Positions 1-5,661 of a stretch of 7,600 bases of DNA are shown one piece after another (within the stretch, counting starts at the first letter, position 1; each line of letters opens with the position of its first letter). The position numbers and the translations under genes are program-made. This DNA comes from Anaerolineae bacterium (GTDB taxonomy: Bacteria; Chloroflexota; Anaerolineae; J102), in NCBI GenBank assembly GCA_026985975.1, contig JALSPL010000473.1, forward strand, positions 1-7,600, in the 5' to 3' direction. Under the pieces are notes generated by a model that saw nothing but the letters and a program-made list of their open reading frames with translations, did not search any database and had not been told where the DNA came from.

Positions 1-267
1 CACATCCATGTGGCCGATGACGCCGATCATCTCATCTCCCTCGCCGATCTCGGCCCAGGCGTAGTAGCCCTTGCCGTCGTACCAGGTGCGAAAACCCAGG
101 CCCGCGGCGATGTCAGCGGCTTTTTGCAGGGCTTGGTGCACGGCTTTGCCAAAGGGATAGCCGTCGCCGCCCTCCACCAGGAAGCTGGGAATGCGCACCA
201 GCTCCGCAGTGGCTTCTTTCATGGGGATGTGTAGTTGTTCAAGTTGTGCATCGAATGAGGTTGTCAT
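1..267 (-). CDS. M20 family dipeptidase (PepV/Sapep-like), N-terminal part only
   Basis: This is the first 89 codons of a zinc-dependent peptidase; the rest lies beyond the left edge. The family removes amino acids from dipeptides or short peptides in the cytoplasm, using a two-metal centre. The start at 267 gives MTTSFDAQLEQL and is preceded by an AGGA-type ribosome site about 9 nt upstream. Family marks are VRIPSFL (residues 24-30), PFGKAVHQAL (38-47), a GFRTWYDG stretch (58-65) and IGVIGHMDV (81-89). In the last of these, H86 and D88 form the H-x-D pair that supplies the first metal ligand and a catalytic-site Asp in M20 enzymes. The catalytic Glu and the remaining metal ligands lie outside the window. 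No signal peptide is seen. It lies 47 nt downstream of the peroxidase gene on the same strand, so it may share that transcript. The family call is firm; the exact substrate is not knowable from this part. Confidence 0.88.
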   Translation of the reverse strand, partial: MTTSFDAQLEQLHIPMKEATAELVRIPSFLVEGGDGYPFGKAVHQALQKAADIAAGLGFRTWYDGKGYYAWAEIGEGDEMIGVIGHMDV

Positions 268-314
268 GATAAATTCCTGAAGCTGGGAGAATAGTGATCA
301 AAAGAGGATTTTGT

Positions 315-1196
315 TTACAATCCCAACGCCCGCAGGTCGAGCTGACCGTTTCTGACGGGCGGGCACCAGAAATAGGCGCCGGTGACGGGCCGGGAATAGG
401 TGAACAGGGCGTCGACAATGCCGTCATCCAGGCCAGCCATCCGCTTCAATTGCGCTTCAAAGGCGTAAAGCGAATGGCCGAAGGCGACGAAGAAGAATCC
501 CTCCTGCCAGGAATCGGCCCAGGGCATGGAGCGGCGCAGCACAAAGGCCTCCGGCTCGAAGTCCTCCTGTGCGGTGCGTTTGACATGGGCGGAGAGGGGG
601 GCGTCTTCGATTTCTTCATTGTCGCTGCGACGCCGTCCGAAAACATTGTCCTGGGTTTCAGGGGGGAGTGATTCGAAGAAATCGAGATCGTGAATCCATT
701 GTTGGGCGGCGACAAAGCTGGAGCCGTCCATGCCTTCGCCTTGTCCCTGCACAAAGGTGACGGTCAGAGCTTCGTCGCCTGTCGGATTTTCGGTGCCATC
801 TTCATAACCTGTCAGATCCAGGGCGGGCCCGAACTGGAATGCGTCCACCACCTGCACCAGGATGAAGGCGGGCGCCAGGAGCTTTTGAATACGCCGGGCG
901 CGGTGCAAAATCTCGCCGCGATCATCGCCGCGCAGCCAGCACCACACCGCAGCGGGCGTGGCTGGAATATCAACGCCGGCGTTGACGATGGTGGGGAAAG
1001 GGCGAAGCCCCTCGATGCGGGCGTTCAGCTTTTGCACCACCGATAAGCCCAGACCCACGACCGTTTCCCCTCCATCTATCTCTTTTGCCAGCGCTTGCAG
1101 GGTTTCGGTGGGATCGACATTCTGGTTGAGGGCGAAAATCAGGTATCGGGCTAGATGAGGAATGGGTTTGAGAATGCCAGCTTGGATTGTTTTCAT
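315..1196 (-). CDS. Dyp-type heme peroxidase, YfeX-like, cytoplasmic
   Basis: A 293-residue dye-decolorizing-type peroxidase, close to the usual length of about 300 for the YfeX-like class. These are heme enzymes that use H2O2 to oxidise organic substrates; the natural substrate is often unknown. The signature GxxDG is present as GYEDGTENP (residues 130-138), with D133 the distal acid. H204 in SAHVKRT (202-208) is the expected proximal heme ligand. R221 in VLRRSMPW (219-226) is the expected distal arginine, and the H204-R221 spacing of 17 is as I recall for E. coli YfeX. There is no Tat or Sec signal at the N terminus (MKTIQAGILKPIPHLARYLI), so it should stay in the cytoplasm. The ATG at 1196 has an AAAGGA ribosome site about 7 nt upstream. 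It is transcribed divergently from the TsaC gene. The C terminus (GQLDLRALGL) is discussed as a finding. No encapsulin gene or heme-uptake gene is visible nearby. Confidence 0.95.
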   Translation of the reverse strand: MKTIQAGILKPIPHLARYLIFALNQNVDPTETLQALAKEIDGGETVVGLGLSVVQKLNARIEGLRPFPTIVNAGVDIPATPAAVWCWLRGDDRGEILHRARRIQKLLAPAFILVQVVDAFQFGPALDLTGYEDGTENPTGDEALTVTFVQGQGEGMDGSSFVAAQQWIHDLDFFESLPPETQDNVFGRRRSDNEEIEDAPLSAHVKRTAQEDFEPEAFVLRRSMPWADSWQEGFFFVAFGHSLYAFEAQLKRMAGLDDGIVDALFTYSRPVTGAYFWCPPVRNGQLDLRALGL

Positions 1197-1239
1197 GATG
1201 GGTCCTTTTTATTTGAGAGATGAGGGATTTGGTTTCTGG

Positions 1240-1250
1240 CAACCAGGTTG
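1240..1250. promoter_or_regulatory. Short dyad CAACC-A-GGTTG, possible operator
   Basis: A perfect 5-bp inverted repeat around one central base. It lies just downstream of the start point predicted for the peroxidase promoter, a position where a repressor could act. An 11-bp dyad can arise by chance in 200 bp, so the role is inference only. Confidence 0.2.
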
Positions 1251-1262
1251 TTTTTGATCATT

Positions 1263-1291
1263 ATTATCCACCTATTTTCGTCATTCGGCAA
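1263..1291 (-). promoter_or_regulatory. Candidate sigma70-type promoter for the DyP peroxidase
   Basis: Read on the minus strand, TTGCCG (1291-1286) and GATAAT (1268-1263) are separated by exactly 17 nt. They match the -35 and -10 consensus at 4 of 6 and 5 of 6 positions. The predicted transcript would begin near 1256 and have a leader of about 60 nt before the peroxidase start. This is a pattern match only; the sigma factor use of this organism is unknown. Confidence 0.42.
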
Positions 1292-1340
1292 TATCTCGCG
1301 CCAATTGCGTCTCTTTTCGGCAAATCGGGTAGCGGCTGGA

Positions 1341-1369
1341 TTGAGGCGTCTGAAAATGATTTTTGTAAA
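1341..1369 (+). promoter_or_regulatory. Weak candidate promoter for the TsaC/HMG-CoA reductase pair
   Basis: TTGAGG (1341-1346) and TGTAAA (1364-1369) are spaced by 17 nt and each match 4 of 6 consensus bases. The site lies 34 nt ahead of the TsaC start. It is the best plus-strand candidate I see in the divergent gap, but it is weak and could be chance. Confidence 0.22.
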
Positions 1370-1402
1370 CGTGGGAGATGATGATAGGATAAAAAGGTTG
1401 TC

Positions 1403-2026
1403 ATGACTGAAACGATTTTTTTATCTCCCCAGCAATTAGCCAGCGCTGCGGCGCTGCTTCGCGAGGGCGGCGTGGTGGTTTTTCCCACCGACACCGTATA
1501 TGGCCTGGCTGCACTGGCTCAAAACACCGGTGCTGTCGCCGCTCTTTTTCGGGCTAAACAGCGCCCGCACGATCGGGCCATTCCGGTCATGGTGAGCGTC
1601 CCCGAGCGCGCCCAGGAGATCGCCGCGCTTCGTCCCGGTTTCAGCGAGCTGGCGCGGGCTTTCTGGCCCGGGCCGCTCACCATCATCCTGCCCAAACGCG
1701 ATGTCCTGCCCGCTATCGTCACCGCGGGCGGCGACACGGTGGCCCTGCGCATTCCCGATCATCCCCTGGCGCTGGCGTTGTTGCGTCTGGTGGATGCGCC
1801 GTTGGCTGTGACCAGCGCCAATCTTTCGGGCCGTCTTCCGGCCCGCACGGCCGCGGAGGCCCGGGCGCAGCTCGATGGCCGGGTGGACGCGATTATTGAC
1901 GGCGGGCCAGCGCCTGGCGGCCAGCCCTCGACCATCGTCGATCTCTCCCTTTCTCCCCCGCAGATCCTGCGCACCGGCCCCATTCGAGAAGCGCAGATAA
2001 TGGCGCTTCTTCGTCATTCAACCTGA
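1403..2026 (+). CDS. tsaC: L-threonylcarbamoyladenylate synthase (TsaC/YrdC/Sua5 family)
   Basis: This enzyme makes threonylcarbamoyl-AMP from threonine, bicarbonate and ATP. That is the first step of the essential t6A modification at position 37 of ANN-decoding tRNAs, in the cytoplasm. The 207 residues cover one YrdC domain and lack the extra C-terminal domain of full Sua5. Family marks are VVVFPTDTVYGLA (24-36), the K-x-R motif as K52-Q53-R54, FWPGPLTI (87-94), VALRIPDHP (113-121), TSANLSG (137-143), STIVDL (176-181) and ILRTGPI (188-194). The ATG at 1403 follows AAAAAGG at a spacing of 5 nt. It is divergent from the peroxidase, and its stop lies 45 nt ahead of the HMG-CoA reductase start, so the two are probably co-transcribed. 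The partners TsaB, TsaD and TsaE are not in the window. The family assignment is secure. Confidence 0.95.
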   Translation: MTETIFLSPQQLASAAALLREGGVVVFPTDTVYGLAALAQNTGAVAALFRAKQRPHDRAIPVMVSVPERAQEIAALRPGFSELARAFWPGPLTIILPKRDVLPAIVTAGGDTVALRIPDHPLALALLRLVDAPLAVTSANLSGRLPARTAAEARAQLDGRVDAIIDGGPAPGGQPSTIVDLSLSPPQILRTGPIREAQIMALLRHST

Positions 2027-2056
2027 CCCATCTTACTCGTTTATTACTCCAAACTC

Positions 2057-2066
2057 AGGAGGTGAG
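2057..2066 (+). promoter_or_regulatory. Strong Shine-Dalgarno site for HMG-CoA reductase
   Basis: AGGAGGTGAG is almost fully complementary to the 16S rRNA 3' end. It sits 5 nt before the ATG at 2072 (9 nt counted from AGGAGG). It fixes the start codon and therefore shows that the N-terminal extension of the reductase is really translated. Confidence 0.85.
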
Positions 2067-2071
2067 GCGTT

Positions 2072-3619
2072 ATGCGCATTCCCAGCATGCTTCTGAAACA
2101 GCTTTACAATTTTGGCAGTCTTCGCAATTCGGGCGAGGGCGTCGCTTTCAAGATAAAAAATCGTCTCACCGATGTGACGCTGACCGCCTTGTACGGCGTC
2201 AAAGTGGATGGCAAGGCCGTGCCGTTGGATAAAATCGTGTTGCAGGTGGAAGATGAGCAGGGAACCGTCCTCACGCCGGCGCGTCTCAAAATGCAGCCTC
2301 TTTTTTTTCCCTTGCGGCGAATGTTGGAGGTGGTGCTGGCCATTGCGCCGCTGCAGCCGGGTAAACACAAGATCGAAATTGAGTTTGCAACCGAGAAATA
2401 CGGCAAACTCAAGGTCAAGGTGGAAGATTCCGTCAGCGAGGAGGAATCGAAGATCGTGGGCATTCCCCGGGATCCCATCGATGATTACGCTGACGCCATC
2501 ATCAAGGCCCGACAGCGCTTTGTCGAGAAATACACGGGCGTCAAACTTCAGCACATCCCCGGTTATTCTTTCGATCCCCACATCACCAGGGGCAATATCG
2601 AGAATTTCACCGGCGTGGCCCAGGTTCCCATGGGCTTTGCCGGGCCTATTCTTGTCAATGGCGAGCACGCCCGGGGTGAATTCATCGTGCCCATGGCCAC
2701 CGCCGAGGGCACGTTGGTGGCTTCCTATAACCGCGGTATGAAGGTGCTCAATCTTTCCGGCGGGGTCACCGTCACTGTGGTGGGAGACGCCATGCAGCGG
2801 GCGCCGGTGTTCGTCTTCGAAAACGCCCGCGAAGCTCGGGATTTCACCCGTTGGGTGCAGGATCATTTCGATAAGGTGAAGGAAGAGGCGGAGGCCACTT
2901 CCAGCGTGGCTCAACTTAGCTATATCGATTATTACCTTTCCAATAAATTTGCATATCTGCGCTTCAATTACACCACGGGCGACGCGGCCGGGCAGAATAT
3001 GGTGGGCCGGGCCACCTTCGCCGCCTCCGCCTGGATCATCGACAATTATCCCGGCGGCATCAAGCGTTTTTATCTGGAATCCAATCTGGCCACCGATAAA
3101 AAGGCCTCGCAGGTGAATGTGATGCGCACCCGCGGCAAGCGCGTCATCGCCGAAGCCACCATCCCCCGGGATGTGCTCATCCAGAAGATGCGGGTGGAGC
3201 CGGAGAGCCTGGCCTATCACTACGGCGTGGCCAATGTGGGTGCGATTCTTTCCGGCGCCAACAACAACGGTCTGCATTCGGCCAATGGCATCACCGCCAT
3301 CTTCATCGCCACGGGCCAGGATGTGGCCAATGTCTCGGAAAGCTCCGCGGGCATTCTCTACGCCGAGCTCACGCCCGAGAAGGACCTCTACATCTCCATC
3401 ACCATCCCCTCCCTCATCGTCGCCACCTACGGTGGGGGCGTGGGCCTGGCCACCCAGCGAGAGGCGCTGGAGATTCTGGGGTGCTATGGCAAGGGCAAGG
3501 TCAAGAAATTCGCCGAGATCATCGCCGCCACGGTGCTGGCGGGCGAGATATCGCTGGCCGCGGCCATCTCCACCACCGACTGGGTCTCCAGCCACGAGCG
3601 CTACGGGCGCAATCGTTAG
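2072..3619 (+). CDS. hmgA: HMG-CoA reductase, soluble, with N-terminal extension
   Basis: It reduces HMG-CoA to mevalonate with NAD(P)H, the committing step of the mevalonate route to isoprenoids. The catalytic part spans about residues 130-515. All four expected catalytic residues are visible: E212 in PMATAEGTLVAS (207-218), K343 in TDKKASQVN (341-349), D417 in IFIATGQDVANV (410-421) and H508 in SSHERYGR (506-513). Substrate-site marks ENFTGVAQVPMGFAGP (177-192) and SANGITAIFIATGQD (403-417) also fit. The motifs and short tail resemble class I (archaeal-type) enzymes more than the Pseudomonas mevalonii class II type. Residues 1-125 are extra: no membrane segment, alternating hydrophobic strands and an acidic end (VEDSVSEEES). 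The usual cofactor-region DAMGMN motif reads DAAGQN (304-309). The start is fixed by a very strong ribosome site. It lies 45 nt after tsaC and ends at a terminator. No other mevalonate gene is present. Confidence 0.95.
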   Translation: MRIPSMLLKQLYNFGSLRNSGEGVAFKIKNRLTDVTLTALYGVKVDGKAVPLDKIVLQVEDEQGTVLTPARLKMQPLFFPLRRMLEVVLAIAPLQPGKHKIEIEFATEKYGKLKVKVEDSVSEEESKIVGIPRDPIDDYADAIIKARQRFVEKYTGVKLQHIPGYSFDPHITRGNIENFTGVAQVPMGFAGPILVNGEHARGEFIVPMATAEGTLVASYNRGMKVLNLSGGVTVTVVGDAMQRAPVFVFENAREARDFTRWVQDHFDKVKEEAEATSSVAQLSYIDYYLSNKFAYLRFNYTTGDAAGQNMVGRATFAASAWIIDNYPGGIKRFYLESNLATDKKASQVNVMRTRGKRVIAEATIPRDVLIQKMRVEPESLAYHYGVANVGAILSGANNNGLHSANGITAIFIATGQDVANVSESSAGILYAELTPEKDLYISITIPSLIVATYGGGVGLATQREALEILGCYGKGKVKKFAEIIAATVLAGEISLAAAISTTDWVSSHERYGRNR

Positions 3620-3626
3620 CAAAACC

Positions 3627-3659
3627 AGCCCTTCGAGGTCTTGCAGGCCTCGAAGGGCT
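3627..3659. terminator. Bidirectional rho-independent terminator
   Basis: A perfect 12-bp inverted repeat (AGCCCTTCGAGG at 3627-3638, its complement at 3648-3659) has a 9-nt loop. On the plus strand it is followed by a T-rich stretch (TTTCTATTT from 3659). On the minus strand it is followed by GGTTTTGC. It lies 7 nt after the HMG-CoA reductase stop and 2 nt after the stop of the convergent beta-subunit gene, so it can end both transcripts. Confidence 0.9.
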
Positions 3660-3661
3660 TT

Positions 3662-4777
3662 CTATTTCGCAGCAAATAACGCCAGCACCACCCCGCCCGC
3701 GACCACGCTGGCGATCTGCCCGGCGGTGTTGGCCCCCATGGCGTGCATCAGCAGGAAATTCTCGAAATCCTCCTCCTGCGCCACCTTTTGCACCACGCGG
3801 GCGGCCATGGGAAAGGCGCTGATGCCGGCGGCGCCGATGAGGGGATTCAGCGGCCCGCGCACCACCCAGCGCAGGAATTTGGCGAATAACAGGCCCGCGG
3901 CCGTATCCAGCCCGAAGGCGAAAATGCCCAAAATCAGGATGAGCAGGGTGTCGAATTTGAGAAAGACCTGGGCCTGCATGGTGGCCCCGATGGCCAGGCC
4001 CAGAAACAGCGTCACCACATTGGCGATTTCGTTTTCCGACGCGCCCACCAGGCGTTGCACCACCCCCGACTCCTTCATCAGATTCCCCAGCATCAACATG
4101 CCGATGAGGGGGATGGCCATGGGCACGAGCACGCCCACCACGATGGTGACGATGATGGGAAACAGGATGCGGGTGCGGCGGCTGACGGGATGCTCGCTGT
4201 AGGGCATGTGGATGCGCCGCTCTTTTTTTGTGATCAGCGCCCGCATGATGGGCGGCTGGATGATGGGCACCAGCGACATATAGCTATAGGCCACCACCGC
4301 AATGGGGCCCAGCAGGTGCGGCGCCAACATGTTGCTGACATAGATGGAGGTGGGACCGTCGATGGCGCCGATGATGCCGATGGACGCAGCTTCGTTGATG
4401 TCGAAACCCAGCAGCAGCGCCAGAAACAGCGTGCCAAAGATGCCAAACTGTCCGGCCGCGCCCAGCAGCAGCATGTGGGGACGTTCCAGCAGCGGCCCGA
4501 AATCGGTCATGGCTCCGATGCCCACGAAAATCAGCAGCGGGAAAAGCTCATTGCCCACGCCAGCATGATACAGGATAGTTAACAGCCCGTCTTCTCCCAC
4601 CAACGGCGACAGCGGCAGATTGGCCAGAATGGCGCCGGCCCCGATGGGCAGCAGCAACACCGGCTCATATTCCTTGACGACGGCAAGATAAATAAGAATG
4701 CCGCCGACGGCAATCATCAGCGCGTTGCCCCAGGTGAGGGCGGCCAGGCCCGCGAACAGGGTCGAGAGTAGATTCAT
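3662..4777 (-). CDS. mmdB: Na+-translocating decarboxylase beta subunit (OadB/MmdB/GcdB family)
   Basis: This integral membrane protein decarboxylates carboxybiotin and couples the reaction to Na+ export. The 371 residues match MmdB/GcdB length, and the protein is strongly hydrophobic from residue 15 on, with many membrane helices. Family motifs are GAIDGPTSIY (137-146), AYSYMSLVPIIQPPIM (163-178), GNLMKESGVVQRL (231-243) and NPLIGAAGISAFPM (311-324). By position, D140 matches the essential intramembrane Asp of Klebsiella OadB (D203). N311, G315 and S320 match its N373, G377 and S382, which take part in Na+ binding. A functional pump is therefore expected. The ATG at 4777 lies 4 nt after the biotin carrier stop, with GGGAG and GAGG stretches upstream serving as ribosome site. 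It is the last gene of the operon and ends at the shared terminator. Confidence 0.96.
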   Translation of the reverse strand: MNLLSTLFAGLAALTWGNALMIAVGGILIYLAVVKEYEPVLLLPIGAGAILANLPLSPLVGEDGLLTILYHAGVGNELFPLLIFVGIGAMTDFGPLLERPHMLLLGAAGQFGIFGTLFLALLLGFDINEAASIGIIGAIDGPTSIYVSNMLAPHLLGPIAVVAYSYMSLVPIIQPPIMRALITKKERRIHMPYSEHPVSRRTRILFPIIVTIVVGVLVPMAIPLIGMLMLGNLMKESGVVQRLVGASENEIANVVTLFLGLAIGATMQAQVFLKFDTLLILILGIFAFGLDTAAGLLFAKFLRWVVRGPLNPLIGAAGISAFPMAARVVQKVAQEEDFENFLLMHAMGANTAGQIASVVAGGVVLALFAAK

Positions 4778-4781
4778 GGCC

Positions 4782-5279
4782 TCATCTCTCCCGATAACTC
4801 AGCAGAAGATCGTCGAAGTTAACGCTTTGCCCTTCCCTGACGTGAATTTTGTCCACGACGCCATCCCGGGGCGAGCGAATGGGATTCTTCATCTTCATGG
4901 CCTCCAGCACGAAGAGCTGATCGCCGCGCGTCACCTGTGCGCCGGGCGGCACGCTGATCTCGATGATGACGCCGGGCATGGGCGCCCGCAACTCGGCGGG
5001 CAGCTCCTCCTCCGTCTCCGGAGAGCCAGGCAGATCGGGCGGGCCTGATTTTGGCGTGCGAGGCAAAAGCTCAGCGGGCTTGTGCACCAGCGCCGGTTTC
5101 TCTTTGCGGGCCTCGATGATCTCTACAGCGGGAATAGACGCATCGGTCTCTTCTTCCTCAACAATTTTTAGATCATAGACCTTGCCGCCCGCCAGCACCC
5201 GGTATTGGCGCTCATCAGCCAGTTTTTCCAGGCCGATGATGTAGGTCTTGTCGTCGATAGCAATGGTGTAACGCTTCAT
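4782..5279 (-). CDS. mmdC: Biotin carboxyl carrier subunit of the decarboxylase (gamma, MmdC-like)
   Basis: This 165-residue carrier holds biotin and shuttles the carboxyl group between the alpha and beta subunits. The biotin site is EAMKM (126-130) with K129 as the modified lysine. It lies in a typical lipoyl/biotinyl fold beginning near LRAPMPGVI (97-105). An N-terminal module (1-41, KRYTIAIDDKTYIIG) resembles that of other MmdC/PycB-type carriers. The linker between them (about 42-97) is rich in Pro, Glu and Ala, as expected for a flexible arm. The open frame extends further upstream, but the ATG at 5279 is chosen for three reasons. It matches the family N terminus, it has AGGAG (5289-5293) 9 nt before it, and its ATGA overlaps the stop of the preceding subunit gene. 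A biotin protein ligase must act on it and is not encoded here. Confidence 0.94.
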   Translation of the reverse strand: MKRYTIAIDDKTYIIGLEKLADERQYRVLAGGKVYDLKIVEEEETDASIPAVEIIEARKEKPALVHKPAELLPRTPKSGPPDLPGSPETEEELPAELRAPMPGVIIEISVPPGAQVTRGDQLFVLEAMKMKNPIRSPRDGVVDKIHVREGQSVNFDDLLLSYRER

Positions 5280-5650
5280 CGCGTATTGCTCCTGCGGGGA
5301 ACGATGTTGGAACGCAACTGATAGGCCCGGCCCACCGCCACCCAGCGGGCCTGTCCCTGTTCGATTTCCACGGGCGGATAGCGTGTCGCCACGCGCCCCC
5401 CTGCTGCTTCCTCCTGCCGGTAGCGATCCAGCGCCACCATGATGGCGGCCATCAGGTCGGCGGGCGGGCCCGCTTCGGCTCTGGCCGCGGTGGCCGCGGC
5501 TATCTGCGTCTTCTCCTCTTCGCTGGCCAGCAGACGGCGGTCGATGCGCTGAAAAATGGCGATGACGCCCCACAACATGGCCAGAATCGTGAACACCAGG
5601 CCCATGCCCACCACCATGAGCAACAGGCCGAATTGCAAGTCCTGAGTCAT
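5276..5650 (-). CDS. mmdD: Small membrane anchor subunit of the decarboxylase (OadG/MmdD family)
   Basis: The 124-residue protein has one N-terminal membrane helix (about 5-33, FGLLLMVVGMGLVFTILAML), the typical OadG mark. A cytoplasmic tail rich in Ala, Glu and Arg follows. In characterised pumps this subunit tethers the carboxyltransferase and carrier to the beta subunit. The C-terminal part (about 102-124, ARWVAVGRAYQLR) contains the W-x-x-x-G-R pattern seen in many longer OadG proteins. At 124 residues it is at the long end for the family as I know it. A GAGGTGAT ribosome site that begins inside the alpha-subunit stop precedes the ATG at 5650. Its own stop overlaps the carrier start by ATGA. 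The family is clear from the helix plus its position in the operon. Confidence 0.88.
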   Translation of the reverse strand: MTQDLQFGLLLMVVGMGLVFTILAMLWGVIAIFQRIDRRLLASEEEKTQIAAATAARAEAGPPADLMAAIMVALDRYRQEEAAGGRVATRYPPVEIEQGQARWVAVGRAYQLRSNIVPRRSNTR

Positions 5651-5653
5651 ATC

Positions 5654-5661
5654 ATCACCTC
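5654..5661 (-). promoter_or_regulatory. Ribosome site of mmdD overlapping the mmdA stop
   Basis: On the minus strand GAGGTGAT lies 3 nt before the mmdD ATG, and its first bases are part of the mmdA TGA stop (5662-5660). A ribosome ending on mmdA would finish on top of this site, so translation of the two subunits is probably coupled. Confidence 0.7.

Noticed and set aside
299..314. An AT-rich inverted repeat (CAAAA/TTTTG) between the peroxidase and dipeptidase genes
   Set aside because: The stem is five bp of mostly A-T pairs, too weak to call a terminator, so co-transcription remains open.
2033..3622. A 529-codon open frame on the minus strand, antisense to the HMG-CoA reductase
   Set aside because: It mirrors the reductase gene almost exactly and has a His/Gly/Asp-rich, non-protein-like composition. 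The plus-strand frame has all reductase motifs and a strong ribosome site. The open frame follows from the codon use of the real gene.
3171..4202. A 343-codon plus-strand open frame crossing the terminator
   Set aside because: It is rich in Arg, Ser and Pro, overlaps two clear genes in other frames and runs through a terminator hairpin.
5280..5573. An N-terminally longer version of the biotin carrier (263 residues)
   Set aside because: The extra part is an out-of-frame shadow of the anchor subunit gene with a Gly/Arg/His-rich composition. The ATG at 5279 has its own ribosome site and fits the family.
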